From: Desulfonema limicola
Lineage (GTDB): Bacteria > Desulfobacterota > Desulfobacteria > Desulfobacterales > RPRI01
Direction: 5' to 3'
Length of the DNA stretch: 37,346 nucleotides
Assembly (NCBI GenBank): GCA_020723255.1
Contig: DYJH01000014.1
Coordinates: 1 to 37,346, forward strand
A program made the position numbers and the translations under genes. The notes beneath the pieces are model-generated. The model was not told the origin of the DNA. It searched no databases and was given only the letters and a program-made list of their open reading frames with translations. Shown piece by piece: positions 1 through 8,723 of this stretch; positions within the stretch are counted from its first letter, which is position 1, and each line of letters begins with the position of its first letter.

Positions 1-276
1 GTCTTGCTCAATAATAAGTTTTCTCCCAGCGCCCTTTCTCCTTATCCTGCGGGCTTCTTGTTCTTTTAGTATTCTTGAAGAACGTGCAATTTCAGATTGG
101 CCAATCCTTATCGTGCTTTCAGCAAGACCGGTAGCCTTTGATACAGCTCTGATCCCTCCATGTCCTAATGAATTGGCTTCAGTGGCTGCCCAAAGGCGAC
201 GTGCTTTTTCATTAAGTTCAGACCTTAGAGTTTCATACTTGGCTTTGATTGTATTGCCTATGTTTGACGGAATCAT
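1..276 (-). mobile_element. ISAzo13-family-like transposase, N-terminal part (truncated by window edge)
   Basis: Reverse-strand reading from ATG at 276: MIPSNIGNTIKAKYETLRSELNEKARRLWAATEANSLGHGGIRAVSKATGLAESTIRIGQSEIARSSRILKEQEARRIRRKGAGRKLIIEQD, resembling ISAzo13 N-termini (KYExLR..L.E...RLWAA.EA..LG.GGI..V..ATG...). Absent from the ORF track because it runs off the edge. Confidence 0.65.
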
Positions 277-372
277 ACAGCAAACATGGCACATGTAAAA
301 TTTTAAACAAGCTATATCTTTATGAATAATTTATTTCCAGGCTCTAAGGTCAGAGTAGTTCGCCGATAAAAT

Positions 373-483
373 GGTTGGGAGCAGGGAGATCATGACACCG
401 GCACCGCCTTAGTCAAGATCGGCGAGGACGGCAAGATTTTCCTTTACACCGGATTGCCCGACATGGGCCAGGGGTCCCATACC
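373..483 (+). pseudogene. Fragment of xanthine-dehydrogenase-family molybdenum-binding subunit
   Basis: Frame reads GWEQGDHDTGTALVKIGEDGKIFLYTGLPDMGQGSHT, matching the 760-aa protein at 6406-8688 (…AWEQGD… and DHDTGSAMVRIGEDGKIFLDIGFSDMGQGSHT). No start codon or remaining domains. Confidence 0.85.
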
Positions 484-510
484 CAAGTTGACTTAAGCAT
501 ACAGTCCCCC

Positions 511-2172
511 CTATTCCTCTGTAAGAGACTTATTTTTAGTTTTGAAAAGAAGCGCTCTTTTGTGAAGTGAATTGGTTCTGACAAAGGTCCATAATAAATC
601 TAAATCATTCCGGGAAATATCCTGCTCATTTATCAACATAGTATTGATTTTATCGCTATGGGCGGCTGCAATTTGAAGCCAGTGGCGTATCGTGTCGGGT
701 TTTGCTCCAAGAGATTTTGCTACACGTTGCACCGGCATTCCCTTGACCAATAGTTTTATTGCATTAAATACTTTTTCTTCCGAAGTCCGGAGATCATAAA
801 AGATGGTTTTTGTCCTGCTGCAAAAAGATTTGCCGCATTGTTTGCATAAAAAACGGCGGACTGGGTTACCTTTCTTTGTGCGGTAGGTTCCATTGAAAAC
901 AATATTGCCTTTTTCTATTTTACCATAAAGAATGCATTTTGGATTTGTGCAAAATTCTGTTTTTAAAATATTGTTGCGGGCATTTTCGTTATGAGTGTCT
1001 CGATTTCTTTCATCAACGATTGCAGGCAAATTATCAACGATTGCAGGCAATCTAATTTCTGATAGTGTTACCGGTGAAGGTCTTTCATCTGGATGATTGA
1101 GTTTATCAGCATCTTTATCAGTAATAGCCGGTAATTTTTTCAATCGGGATTTTCTGATCGTATTCTCTTCCAACCCTTTTTCATAAACAGGTTCAATCAA
1201 CCACCCAAATGGCCCGTCCGGTCTTAGAAGAAAATCCAATTTTGTCTCATAAATTGCCGGACATACTTCATTTTGCATATGAGCATAATCCCTTACAAAA
1301 GTCATATTTAAATTATTCTGTATAATTGATGACTCTTTTGTAACTGTATGACTAGCAAGAATATAGTTATCTTTATGTTTAATTTTTGAAAGGACTCGTA
1401 TATCGCCTGAGATCAGCCTGTAAGCTGTACTGATATTTGAGGAAAATGTAGAATATAAGAAAAAAACGCCTTCGTCCAGAGCTATAATATCGCTAATCAT
1501 TTCAGTAGTCAGATAATTTTCAAGTACGTTTTGTTTTTTGAGCACTTGATATATATCCGTTTTTATAGGCAAACAAATCCGATGAGCTACATAATGACCC
1601 CAATAATCAAAGACAATGATATTAAGGTCGGGAACTATACCTGTGGCTGCCTTGATTATATCTTTTTGTAAAGGGTTTTTTGTGCCATAAAGATCCCGGT
1701 GACATGAAAGGATCATATCTATCTGTTTTTCTGTTGAAATTGTTGCTGTCTTTATCAGCGTACAGTCTTCAGATATTTTACCGGATATGAACAACTCTTT
1801 AGAGGAAAACTGTGCGTTTTCTATCAATGAATAAGTAAAGAACCGTTTTCGCAGGGAATACCAGACAGGCTGGTCTGCATTGAGAGCAACTAATGCTTGC
1901 ATCGGGATTCCTGTTAATTCAGACACATCGTGAAGATTTTCAATTCGTGCACGCCGACGATTGGCTTCCCAGTTCTGTAATTCTCTGACACTGATTTTGA
2001 TTAATTCTGCGAATGTTTCCTGACTTATCTCCCGCCATTCCCGGTATTCCTTAATGAGAGATCCAAGTGATTTATAGAGATTGGCGTTATCGGACGAAAG
2101 CTTTTTTCGTGGTAAAGAAATCTCAGATGACATAATAATTCCCTTTGAGGGCACAAGCATGATTTGTGTCAA
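511..2172 (-). CDS. XRE-family HTH regulator with C-terminal IS1/InsA-like zinc ribbon + HTH (chimeric regulator A); start may be the internal ATG giving MSSEISLPRKK
   Basis: N-terminal HTH (LIKEYREWREISQETFAELIKISVRELQNWEANRRRARIENLHDVSELTGIP), central unknown region, C-terminal CTNPKC…FLCKQCGKSFCSRTKTIFYDLR…QRVAKSLGAKPDTIRHWL. Paralogue of the CDS at 35062-36687. Confidence 0.8.
   Translation of the reverse strand: MTQIMLVPSKGIIMSSEISLPRKKLSSDNANLYKSLGSLIKEYREWREISQETFAELIKISVRELQNWEANRRRARIENLHDVSELTGIPMQALVALNADQPVWYSLRKRFFTYSLIENAQFSSKELFISGKISEDCTLIKTATISTEKQIDMILSCHRDLYGTKNPLQKDIIKAATGIVPDLNIIVFDYWGHYVAHRICLPIKTDIYQVLKKQNVLENYLTTEMISDIIALDEGVFFLYSTFSSNISTAYRLISGDIRVLSKIKHKDNYILASHTVTKESSIIQNNLNMTFVRDYAHMQNEVCPAIYETKLDFLLRPDGPFGWLIEPVYEKGLEENTIRKSRLKKLPAITDKDADKLNHPDERPSPVTLSEIRLPAIVDNLPAIVDERNRDTHNENARNNILKTEFCTNPKCILYGKIEKGNIVFNGTYRTKKGNPVRRFLCKQCGKSFCSRTKTIFYDLRTSEEKVFNAIKLLVKGMPVQRVAKSLGAKPDTIRHWLQIAAAHSDKINTMLINEQDISRNDLDLLWTFVRTNSLHKRALLFKTKNKSLTEE
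1012..1050 (-). repeat. Two-copy 21-bp-period tandem repeat encoding LPAIVD[N/E]
   Basis: atcaacgattgcaggcaa occurs at 1012-1029 and 1033-1050; encodes LPAIVDNLPAIVDE. Confidence 0.85.
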
Positions 2173-2293
2173 GAAATCAGAACCAACTGAATAGATCAGC
2201 AGTAATTAATTTTTGGATCCGGGAAGCTGATTTTTACTGTGAAAATATCCTGTTGTCAATCTTATTTATTCCTGGCGCTCAAGGTAAATACGT

Positions 2294-2583
2294 TTGATTT
2301 TATTGACGATGGAAACACCATCTGAACCAACGATCACGATCTGCAAATTTTGGAGTATAATCATCATATCGACACATTCTGTAAAATATAGACAGGCATT
2401 TACAGACGCTGTTACAAGTACGGAACATTCCGAGCTTGATATGCTATCCGAGGCTTGGTCTGATGATCTCTTGGAGACCAACCGGAAACTTCAGAAGATC
2501 ATCAAATAAAAAGCAAATGTTGAGAAGTCGCTGATTGAGAGTGAAAAACGATTTAAAAGGGTTCTTGATAATATAATACTATA
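2294..2583 (+). pseudogene. Remnant of a PAS-type signalling protein (linker/PAS start)
   Basis: ORF 2294-2509 ends at TAA, but the same frame continues KANVEKSLIESEKRFKRVLDNI, a typical start of a PAS domain in sensor kinases, up to the RBS of the next gene. Confidence 0.45.
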
Positions 2584-2604
2584 TTTTCCGAAGGGAGGTT
2601 TAAA

Positions 2605-3585
2605 ATGCGTCTTCCGAGGTTTGAGTATCTGAGACCGTCTTCACTATATGAATGCCTGGAGCTATTGGAAGGATCAGGCCATGAGTCAAGGATTATGGCA
2701 GGCGGAACAGACTTTCTGGTCAGTCTTAAGCAGGGTGTAATTTCTCCTCAAAAGGTCATAAGCATCCGTTCTGTTCCTGAGCTTGGCTCTGTATCTGAAG
2801 ATGCGGAAGGGAATCTTCAGATTGGAGCCTGCGCAAATCTATCGGATCTTGTCAAGCACAGTCTTGTTTTAAAAAAATTACCTGCCCTTCATGATGCCAT
2901 AAGCTCCGTCGGTTCCATGCATATAAGAAATATGGCCACCATTGGAGGAAACCTCTGCCTTGCGCCGCGGTGCTGGTACTATAATCAGTCAAAGCAATGG
3001 CGTCACGCCGTAGAAGGATGCTACAGGACGGGAGGAAAAGTGTGTCATGCAATCAGCGGCTCAAAGCGATGCCATGCGATTAACAGCTCTGATACGGCGC
3101 CGATGCTGATCGCCCTTGGCGCGAGAGTATGTCTTCAAAAGAAAGATAACAAAAGATGGATTTCTCTCCGGGAATTTTTTCGGGATGACGGCAGACATCA
3201 TACGGTTCTGGAAAAGGGAGAAATGCTGACTTCTGTGATTATTCCTTGTGAAACCGGAAAGGATCGCTCAACTTTTATAAAGATACAGCACCGGAAGGGG
3301 CTCGATTTTGCGATAGGCAGTATAGGCGCATCGGTCAAGGGCAACGGCAGGAAAAAGGAAATATCGCTTATCATAAATTCCATAAGTTCCGTTCCACTGT
3401 TTCTTGCCAAGGCAGCGGAGACTGTAATGGAATCGGGATTTAATGAATCAGCCATTGGCAAGGCAGCAGAAATTGCCCGCGGGGAAACCGGAGCCGTTAC
3501 CAATCTTTTTACCTCGGCTGGTTACAAGCGGCAGATCGTTGAGGTGCTTGTAAAACGGGCCTTATCAAGCCTGAAACGGAAGTAG
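2605..3585 (+). CDS. FAD-binding (medium) subunit of Mo hydroxylase; 4-hydroxybenzoyl-CoA reductase beta-like
   Basis: MAGGTDFLV, IRNMATIGGNLC FAD motifs; insertion APRCWYYNQSKQWRHAVEGCYRTGGKVCHAISGSKRCHAINSSDTAPML as in HcrB. RBS gggaggt. Confidence 0.9.
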   Translation: MRLPRFEYLRPSSLYECLELLEGSGHESRIMAGGTDFLVSLKQGVISPQKVISIRSVPELGSVSEDAEGNLQIGACANLSDLVKHSLVLKKLPALHDAISSVGSMHIRNMATIGGNLCLAPRCWYYNQSKQWRHAVEGCYRTGGKVCHAISGSKRCHAINSSDTAPMLIALGARVCLQKKDNKRWISLREFFRDDGRHHTVLEKGEMLTSVIIPCETGKDRSTFIKIQHRKGLDFAIGSIGASVKGNGRKKEISLIINSISSVPLFLAKAAETVMESGFNESAIGKAAEIARGETGAVTNLFTSAGYKRQIVEVLVKRALSSLKRK

Positions 3586-3603
3586 AAAAAGGAGGAAAAG
3601 GCA

Positions 3604-4080
3604 TTGAAAAGTATCATAACGCTTAATGTAAATGGCGAGGTGCATGAAATTGCTGTGAATCCTTGGCGTACCTTAGTTGATGTACTGCGGGAGGATTTGA
3701 AACTCACGGGGACGAAACGCGCTTGCGAGCAAGGCGCCTGCGGCGTTTGCACGGTAATCATGGACGGTAAAGCCATCCTGTCGTGCCTTGCCCTGGCTGT
3801 GGACTGTGCGGGGCATTCTATTACAACCATTGAATCTTTGGGAAGTTCCGATGGATTGCATCCTTTGCAGCAGTCTTTTATTGATAACGGCGCTGTGCAA
3901 TGCGGATTTTGCACCCCCGGAGTAATAATGACCGCCAAAGCCCTGCTCGATGAAAATCCCAATCCTGACGATACCGCGATCAAGGAGGCTTTAGCCGGGA
4001 CTTATTGCAGGTGCACAGGCCATATCAAGACCGTTGAGGCAGTCAAAAAAGCCGTCCAGGCCGGCAGGGAGGTGAAATAA
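3604..4080 (+). CDS. 2Fe-2S (small) subunit of xanthine-dehydrogenase-family Mo hydroxylase
   Basis: CEQGACGVCTVIMDG…C and CGFCTPGVIM…CRCTGH: two [2Fe-2S] motifs of CoxS/HcrC type. Stop overlaps next start (TAATG). Confidence 0.95.
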   Translation: MKSIITLNVNGEVHEIAVNPWRTLVDVLREDLKLTGTKRACEQGACGVCTVIMDGKAILSCLALAVDCAGHSITTIESLGSSDGLHPLQQSFIDNGAVQCGFCTPGVIMTAKALLDENPNPDDTAIKEALAGTYCRCTGHIKTVEAVKKAVQAGREVK

Positions 4081-6329
4081 TGCCGCGCAGCAGCAATGAC
4101 TATAGCGTTATAGGAAAAAGGCAGCCCAAGCTTGACGGACCGCTTAAAACCACCGGCCGGTCGCAATTTACTGATGATATAGATTTGCCGGGAATGCTTC
4201 ATGGAAAGATAGTCAGAAGCCCGGTGGCAAGAGGTAAAATTATCAGTATTGATACAACAAAGGCCGAAGGGTTAACCGGTGTAAAAGCAATCGTCACACA
4301 CGAAGACTGCCCGGGGCTTATGGTAAGCCCTGACCGTAAAATTCTGTGCAGCGACAGGGTGAATTTTATAGGCGATGAAGTTGCCGCAGTTGCAGCGGTT
4401 GATGAAGATACGGCGGCAGAAGCGGCGGAGTTGATCAGAGTAGAGTATGAACCGCTTGAAGCTGTCTTTTCCATTGAAGAGACAAGCGCCAAGGGGGCGC
4501 CGGTTATTCATGAGGGATATGAAAAAAACATCATGGATGATTACAATATTGATTTCGGAAATGTGGAGAAGGCATTTGCCGAGGCCGATCATGTGAGAGT
4601 CGGTGAATGTACTTTTAACCCGAATCACAATTGTTTTGCAGAACACCATGTGGTGATTGCTGACTATTCACTGCCCGGAAAACTAAGCATTTGGACTCCC
4701 AATCAGTCGCCTCTTTATATCCAGAAAAGCATGGGGAGCATACTGGGCATTTCGGAAAGCAATGTGAGGGTCTTTAATCTTAACACCGGAGGGGCCTTTT
4801 CCGGCCGGATAGGGCCAAGACAACACAATTTCATAGCGGCGATCCTTTCCAAAAAAGCATCCCGCCCCGTCAAGATAAGATGCGCAGCGGATGAAGAATT
4901 TGTTGTTTACCCCGGCGGCGGATATTTCAAATATATTATCAAAACAGGGGTAATGAATGATGGAACCCTTAAAGCAATGGAAGCAACCTATCTGTTTGAT
5001 TGCGGCGCTTATTGGAATTCTTCATTTAATGTTCTGCTCCGCTATAAATATCATCTGATTCCACAAAATTACCATATGGAAGCAATGCGATGGAAGGAGA
5101 AAACGGTTTATACCAACAATCCTCCGAACATGTATCCGCATGGAGCTGCTTTTCTGCAATTGAAGCTGGCACAGGAGACAGAGCTTGATATTATTGCCGA
5201 AGAAATTGGGATGGACCCGCTCGAACTCAAATTCAAGAACGCCGTTGCCAAAGGTGATACTACCCTGACAAATGTGCATTATACAAGCTGCGGTTTGAAG
5301 GAATCGATCAAAAAAGTTGCTAAAAAGTCATCGTGGAAGAAAAAGTTTAAAAAGCTGCCGCCGTTCAGAGGAATTGGCATTGGCTGCGGAGCCATGAACA
5401 GCGGTGGTCCTGATAAATCCGGAGCTTTAATAAAAATCGGGGAAGACGGGAAGATTTCTCTATTTATCGGCCTGCCCGATATGGGTCAGGGTTCCCATAC
5501 GGCAATGGCCATGATAGCAGCGGAAACTTTAGGAATCGCCGTAGAAGATGTTGAAGTAGTAGCAGGAGATACGAATGCCGCTCCATTTGACATCGGGGCA
5601 TTCGGTCAGCGGGGCACGTTTTTCACAGGGAATGCCGTAAAACTTGCCTGCCTTGACGCCAGAAAACAGCTTGCGGAAACAGCGGCAAAGAAACTTGGCG
5701 TTAAGACTTCTCTTCTGGTCTTCCGCGACGGGAAAGTATTTTACGGAGAGGAGCCGGAAAAAGCAGTACTATTTAAGGATGTAGTTTCCCAAACATTGCA
5801 TTCCGAGGATGGCAAACATATCATGGGAAAGGGGTTTTATCATACACCAACTACCTCCAGGGAGCCTTGGGTTTCAACACTTGCCTATTCCTTTGGCGCT
5901 CAGGTAGCCGAGGTTGAAGTGGATCCCGATACAGGGATCGTGACGCTGCTTAAAGTTACTCACGCCCATGATGTTGGTCGCGCCATTAACCCGCTTGCAA
6001 TCGAAGGCCAGATAGACGGTCAGGTTTTCAGCGGAATGGGCCAGATTCTGTCGGAGGAATGCGTTATGGAAAAGGGCAAGATACTCAATCCAACAATGCT
6101 TAATTACCGCCATGCCCGCTCTTTTGAAGTTCCTGAGATGGAATATATTATTGTTGAGACAAATGATCCCTATGGGCCATACGGAGCTAAAGAAGTGGGA
6201 GAAGGCCCGATTGTCTGCACTATGGCTATCTCCAATGCAGTGAACAACGCCATCGGCAATCCGGTAAGGGAATTTCCTATTACGCCGGAAAGGATTCTGC
6301 AAGCTATCAAAGCAAAAGGGAAGAAATAA
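4080..6329 (+). CDS. Molybdenum-binding (large) subunit, xanthine-dehydrogenase family, copy 1
   Basis: YSVIGKRQPKLDGPLKTTGRSQFTDDI, LPDMGQGSHT, GAKEVGEGPIV (active-site Glu region). Confidence 0.95.
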   Translation: MPRSSNDYSVIGKRQPKLDGPLKTTGRSQFTDDIDLPGMLHGKIVRSPVARGKIISIDTTKAEGLTGVKAIVTHEDCPGLMVSPDRKILCSDRVNFIGDEVAAVAAVDEDTAAEAAELIRVEYEPLEAVFSIEETSAKGAPVIHEGYEKNIMDDYNIDFGNVEKAFAEADHVRVGECTFNPNHNCFAEHHVVIADYSLPGKLSIWTPNQSPLYIQKSMGSILGISESNVRVFNLNTGGAFSGRIGPRQHNFIAAILSKKASRPVKIRCAADEEFVVYPGGGYFKYIIKTGVMNDGTLKAMEATYLFDCGAYWNSSFNVLLRYKYHLIPQNYHMEAMRWKEKTVYTNNPPNMYPHGAAFLQLKLAQETELDIIAEEIGMDPLELKFKNAVAKGDTTLTNVHYTSCGLKESIKKVAKKSSWKKKFKKLPPFRGIGIGCGAMNSGGPDKSGALIKIGEDGKISLFIGLPDMGQGSHTAMAMIAAETLGIAVEDVEVVAGDTNAAPFDIGAFGQRGTFFTGNAVKLACLDARKQLAETAAKKLGVKTSLLVFRDGKVFYGEEPEKAVLFKDVVSQTLHSEDGKHIMGKGFYHTPTTSREPWVSTLAYSFGAQVAEVEVDPDTGIVTLLKVTHAHDVGRAINPLAIEGQIDGQVFSGMGQILSEECVMEKGKILNPTMLNYRHARSFEVPEMEYIIVETNDPYGPYGAKEVGEGPIVCTMAISNAVNNAIGNPVREFPITPERILQAIKAKGKK

Positions 6330-6405
6330 TAAAAGCAAAAGGATTATTTTTAACCGTAAATCCTGAGAAGCAGGCGGATGAAGCTCGCTGCATGGAGGTG
6401 AAATA

Positions 6406-8688
6406 GTGCCGGACAGAAGCAATGGCTATAGCGTTATAGGTAAAAGGCAGCCCAAGCTTGACGGACCCCTCAAAACCACAGGCCGGTCACAGTTTACCGA
6501 TGACATTGCTTTACCGGGGATGCTTTACGGCAAGATAGTCAGAAGCCCCGTGGCCCGGGGGAGGATCATAAGCATTGATACCGGCAAGGCAGAAAGGTTA
6601 GCAGGTGTTAAGGCTGTCATTACTTATCAGGACTGCCCGGGTCTTATGGTTGGCCCTGATGAGCAATTGCTTTGCCGGGAATTTGTCAATTACATAGGTG
6701 CAGAGGTGGCTGCCGTGGCAGCGGTTGATGAAGACACGGCAGCCGAAGCGGCGGAACTCATCAGCGTTGAATATGAAAAGCTGGAGGCGGTCTTTTCCCT
6801 GGAAAAGGCCCTTGCTGAGGGGGCGCCGGTAATTTGTGAGGGTCGCAAAAACAACTGCGCGGATGAGTTCGAAATCGATGTCGGCGATGTGGATAAGGCT
6901 TTTTCGGAAGCTGAACATGTGCGGGTGGACGAGTACAAGCTGAACCATAATCACAATTGTTATGCCGAGCATCACGTTGTGGTGGCCGATCATTCACTGC
7001 CGGGAAAACTGAGCGTCTGGACGCCCAATCAATCGCCGCTTTTTGTGCAGAAGGGGTTGGCCGCACTTCTTGGCTTTTCGGTGAGTGATGTACGAATCTT
7101 CAATCTTAACACCGGAGGTTCCTTTTCCAGCAGGGGCGGACCCCGTAATCACCATTATATTGCAGCGCTTCTTTCCCGAAAAGCAATGCGGCCCGTAAAA
7201 ATTTTTTGTGCGGCGGATGAGGAGTTCCTTATGCCCCGGGATAGTGGCGAGCATAAGTATACAGTGAAAATAGGGGTGATGAAAAACGGGAAACTCAAGG
7301 CCATTGAGGTAGTTTCTTTGTTTGACTGCGGCGCCCATTGGAACTCCATATTAACCGGCGTCTTTCGGGGTTTTTCCAACGTGCTGGCTATGAATTACCG
7401 ATACGATGCGATGCGGCGGCTGGGAAAGATTGTCTATACCAATAATCCCCCGAATATTGGACATCATGGCGGAGAAATTCGCCAATTGAATTTGGTAGCA
7501 GAAGCCGAGCTTGACCTGATTGCTCAGGATATCGGAATCGACCCGTTGGCGTTAAGGTATCAGAACGCATGGGAACAGGGTGATACCACCATTGCGGGTG
7601 TCCATTACGGAAGCTGCGGCCTGAAAGAATGCATGGAAAAAGCGGCTAAAAGCTCGGGCTGGAAGAAAAAGCAGGGGAAACTCCCTCCCTATAAAGGAAT
7701 TGGCATTGGCTGCGGGGGGATATTTTCCGGCGGTAAGTCCGGGATGAAGGACCACGACACCGGCAGCGCCATGGTTAGGATCGGAGAGGACGGCAAGATA
7801 TTTCTTGATATTGGATTTTCTGATATGGGCCAGGGGTCCCATACGACCATGGCCATGATTGCCGCGGAGACACTGGGAATAGCGGCAGGAGACGTCACGG
7901 TGATCGCCGGGGATACTAATTTGGTTCCTTATGATGTTACGGGAAGCAGCCAAAGGGGAACGTTTGTTGTGGGTAACGCCGTGAAGGCGGCCTGTCTTGA
8001 TGCCAGGAACCAGCTTGCGGAGGGGGCCTCAAAAAAACTTGGCGTGGCCGCTGCACAGCTCGTATTCCGTGATAGAAAGGTATTTCCTCGCAAGACACCG
8101 GCTAAGGCCATATCTTTTCAAAGCGTGGTATCCTCCCTGCTTCATTCCGATGAAGGACGGCATGTCATGGGAAGAGGCTTCTATAACTCGCCCACGAAAT
8201 CCCGGGAAATCTGGGTATCATCCCTTGCCTTTTCCTTTGGCGCTCAGATTGCCGAAGTAGAAGTGAACCCGGAAACAGGAGTCGTTAAGCTGATCAGGAT
8301 GACCGTTGCCCATGATGTGGGTCGCGTTATCAACCCATTAGGAATGGAGGGCCAGTTGGACTCGCAGGTGTTTGGAGGCATGGGGCAGCTTCTGACAGAA
8401 GAATGTATCATGGAGAAGGGGCTCATACTTAATCCCTCACCTCTCGACTACAAACTGCCCCGTCCCTTTGAAGTACCGGAAGTAGAGCGTATTTTCGTGG
8501 AATCGAATGATCCCGATGGACCCTTTGGAGCAAAAGAGGGGGGCGAGGGACCGATAGTATGCACAGTAGCTATTGCCAATGCTGTGAGCAATGCGGTCGG
8601 TTATCCGATCAAAGAATATCCTATTACCCCGGAAAGAGTTCTGCATGCTCTCAGGGAAAAGGAAAATAAGCAGGAAACTAAGGCCTGA
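6406..8688 (+). CDS. Molybdenum-binding (large) subunit, xanthine-dehydrogenase family, copy 2
   Basis: Close paralogue of the preceding CDS; GTG start after ggaggtgaaata. GAKEGGEGPIV active-site region retained. Confidence 0.95.
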   Translation: MPDRSNGYSVIGKRQPKLDGPLKTTGRSQFTDDIALPGMLYGKIVRSPVARGRIISIDTGKAERLAGVKAVITYQDCPGLMVGPDEQLLCREFVNYIGAEVAAVAAVDEDTAAEAAELISVEYEKLEAVFSLEKALAEGAPVICEGRKNNCADEFEIDVGDVDKAFSEAEHVRVDEYKLNHNHNCYAEHHVVVADHSLPGKLSVWTPNQSPLFVQKGLAALLGFSVSDVRIFNLNTGGSFSSRGGPRNHHYIAALLSRKAMRPVKIFCAADEEFLMPRDSGEHKYTVKIGVMKNGKLKAIEVVSLFDCGAHWNSILTGVFRGFSNVLAMNYRYDAMRRLGKIVYTNNPPNIGHHGGEIRQLNLVAEAELDLIAQDIGIDPLALRYQNAWEQGDTTIAGVHYGSCGLKECMEKAAKSSGWKKKQGKLPPYKGIGIGCGGIFSGGKSGMKDHDTGSAMVRIGEDGKIFLDIGFSDMGQGSHTTMAMIAAETLGIAAGDVTVIAGDTNLVPYDVTGSSQRGTFVVGNAVKAACLDARNQLAEGASKKLGVAAAQLVFRDRKVFPRKTPAKAISFQSVVSSLLHSDEGRHVMGRGFYNSPTKSREIWVSSLAFSFGAQIAEVEVNPETGVVKLIRMTVAHDVGRVINPLGMEGQLDSQVFGGMGQLLTEECIMEKGLILNPSPLDYKLPRPFEVPEVERIFVESNDPDGPFGAKEGGEGPIVCTVAIANAVSNAVGYPIKEYPITPERVLHALREKENKQETKA

Positions 8689-8723
8689 TAAAAGTTTATT
8701 TTAAAATGTGAAGGAAAAAAAAT

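Noticed and set aside
1012-1050. CRISPR-like or regulatory direct repeat
   Set aside because: Only two copies, period is a multiple of 3 and it is explained by the coding heptad LPAIVDx.
2266-2481. Minus-strand and secondary-frame ORFs of 60-260 aa in the ORF track (e.g. 2266-2481, 14479-15267, 19704-20390, 32410-33030, 33173-33724)
   Set aside because: They lie antisense to or out of frame with strongly supported coding sequences, have low-complexity or non-protein-like composition and no recognizable motifs; the paired antisense ORFs in the Mo paralogues follow from sense-strand homology.
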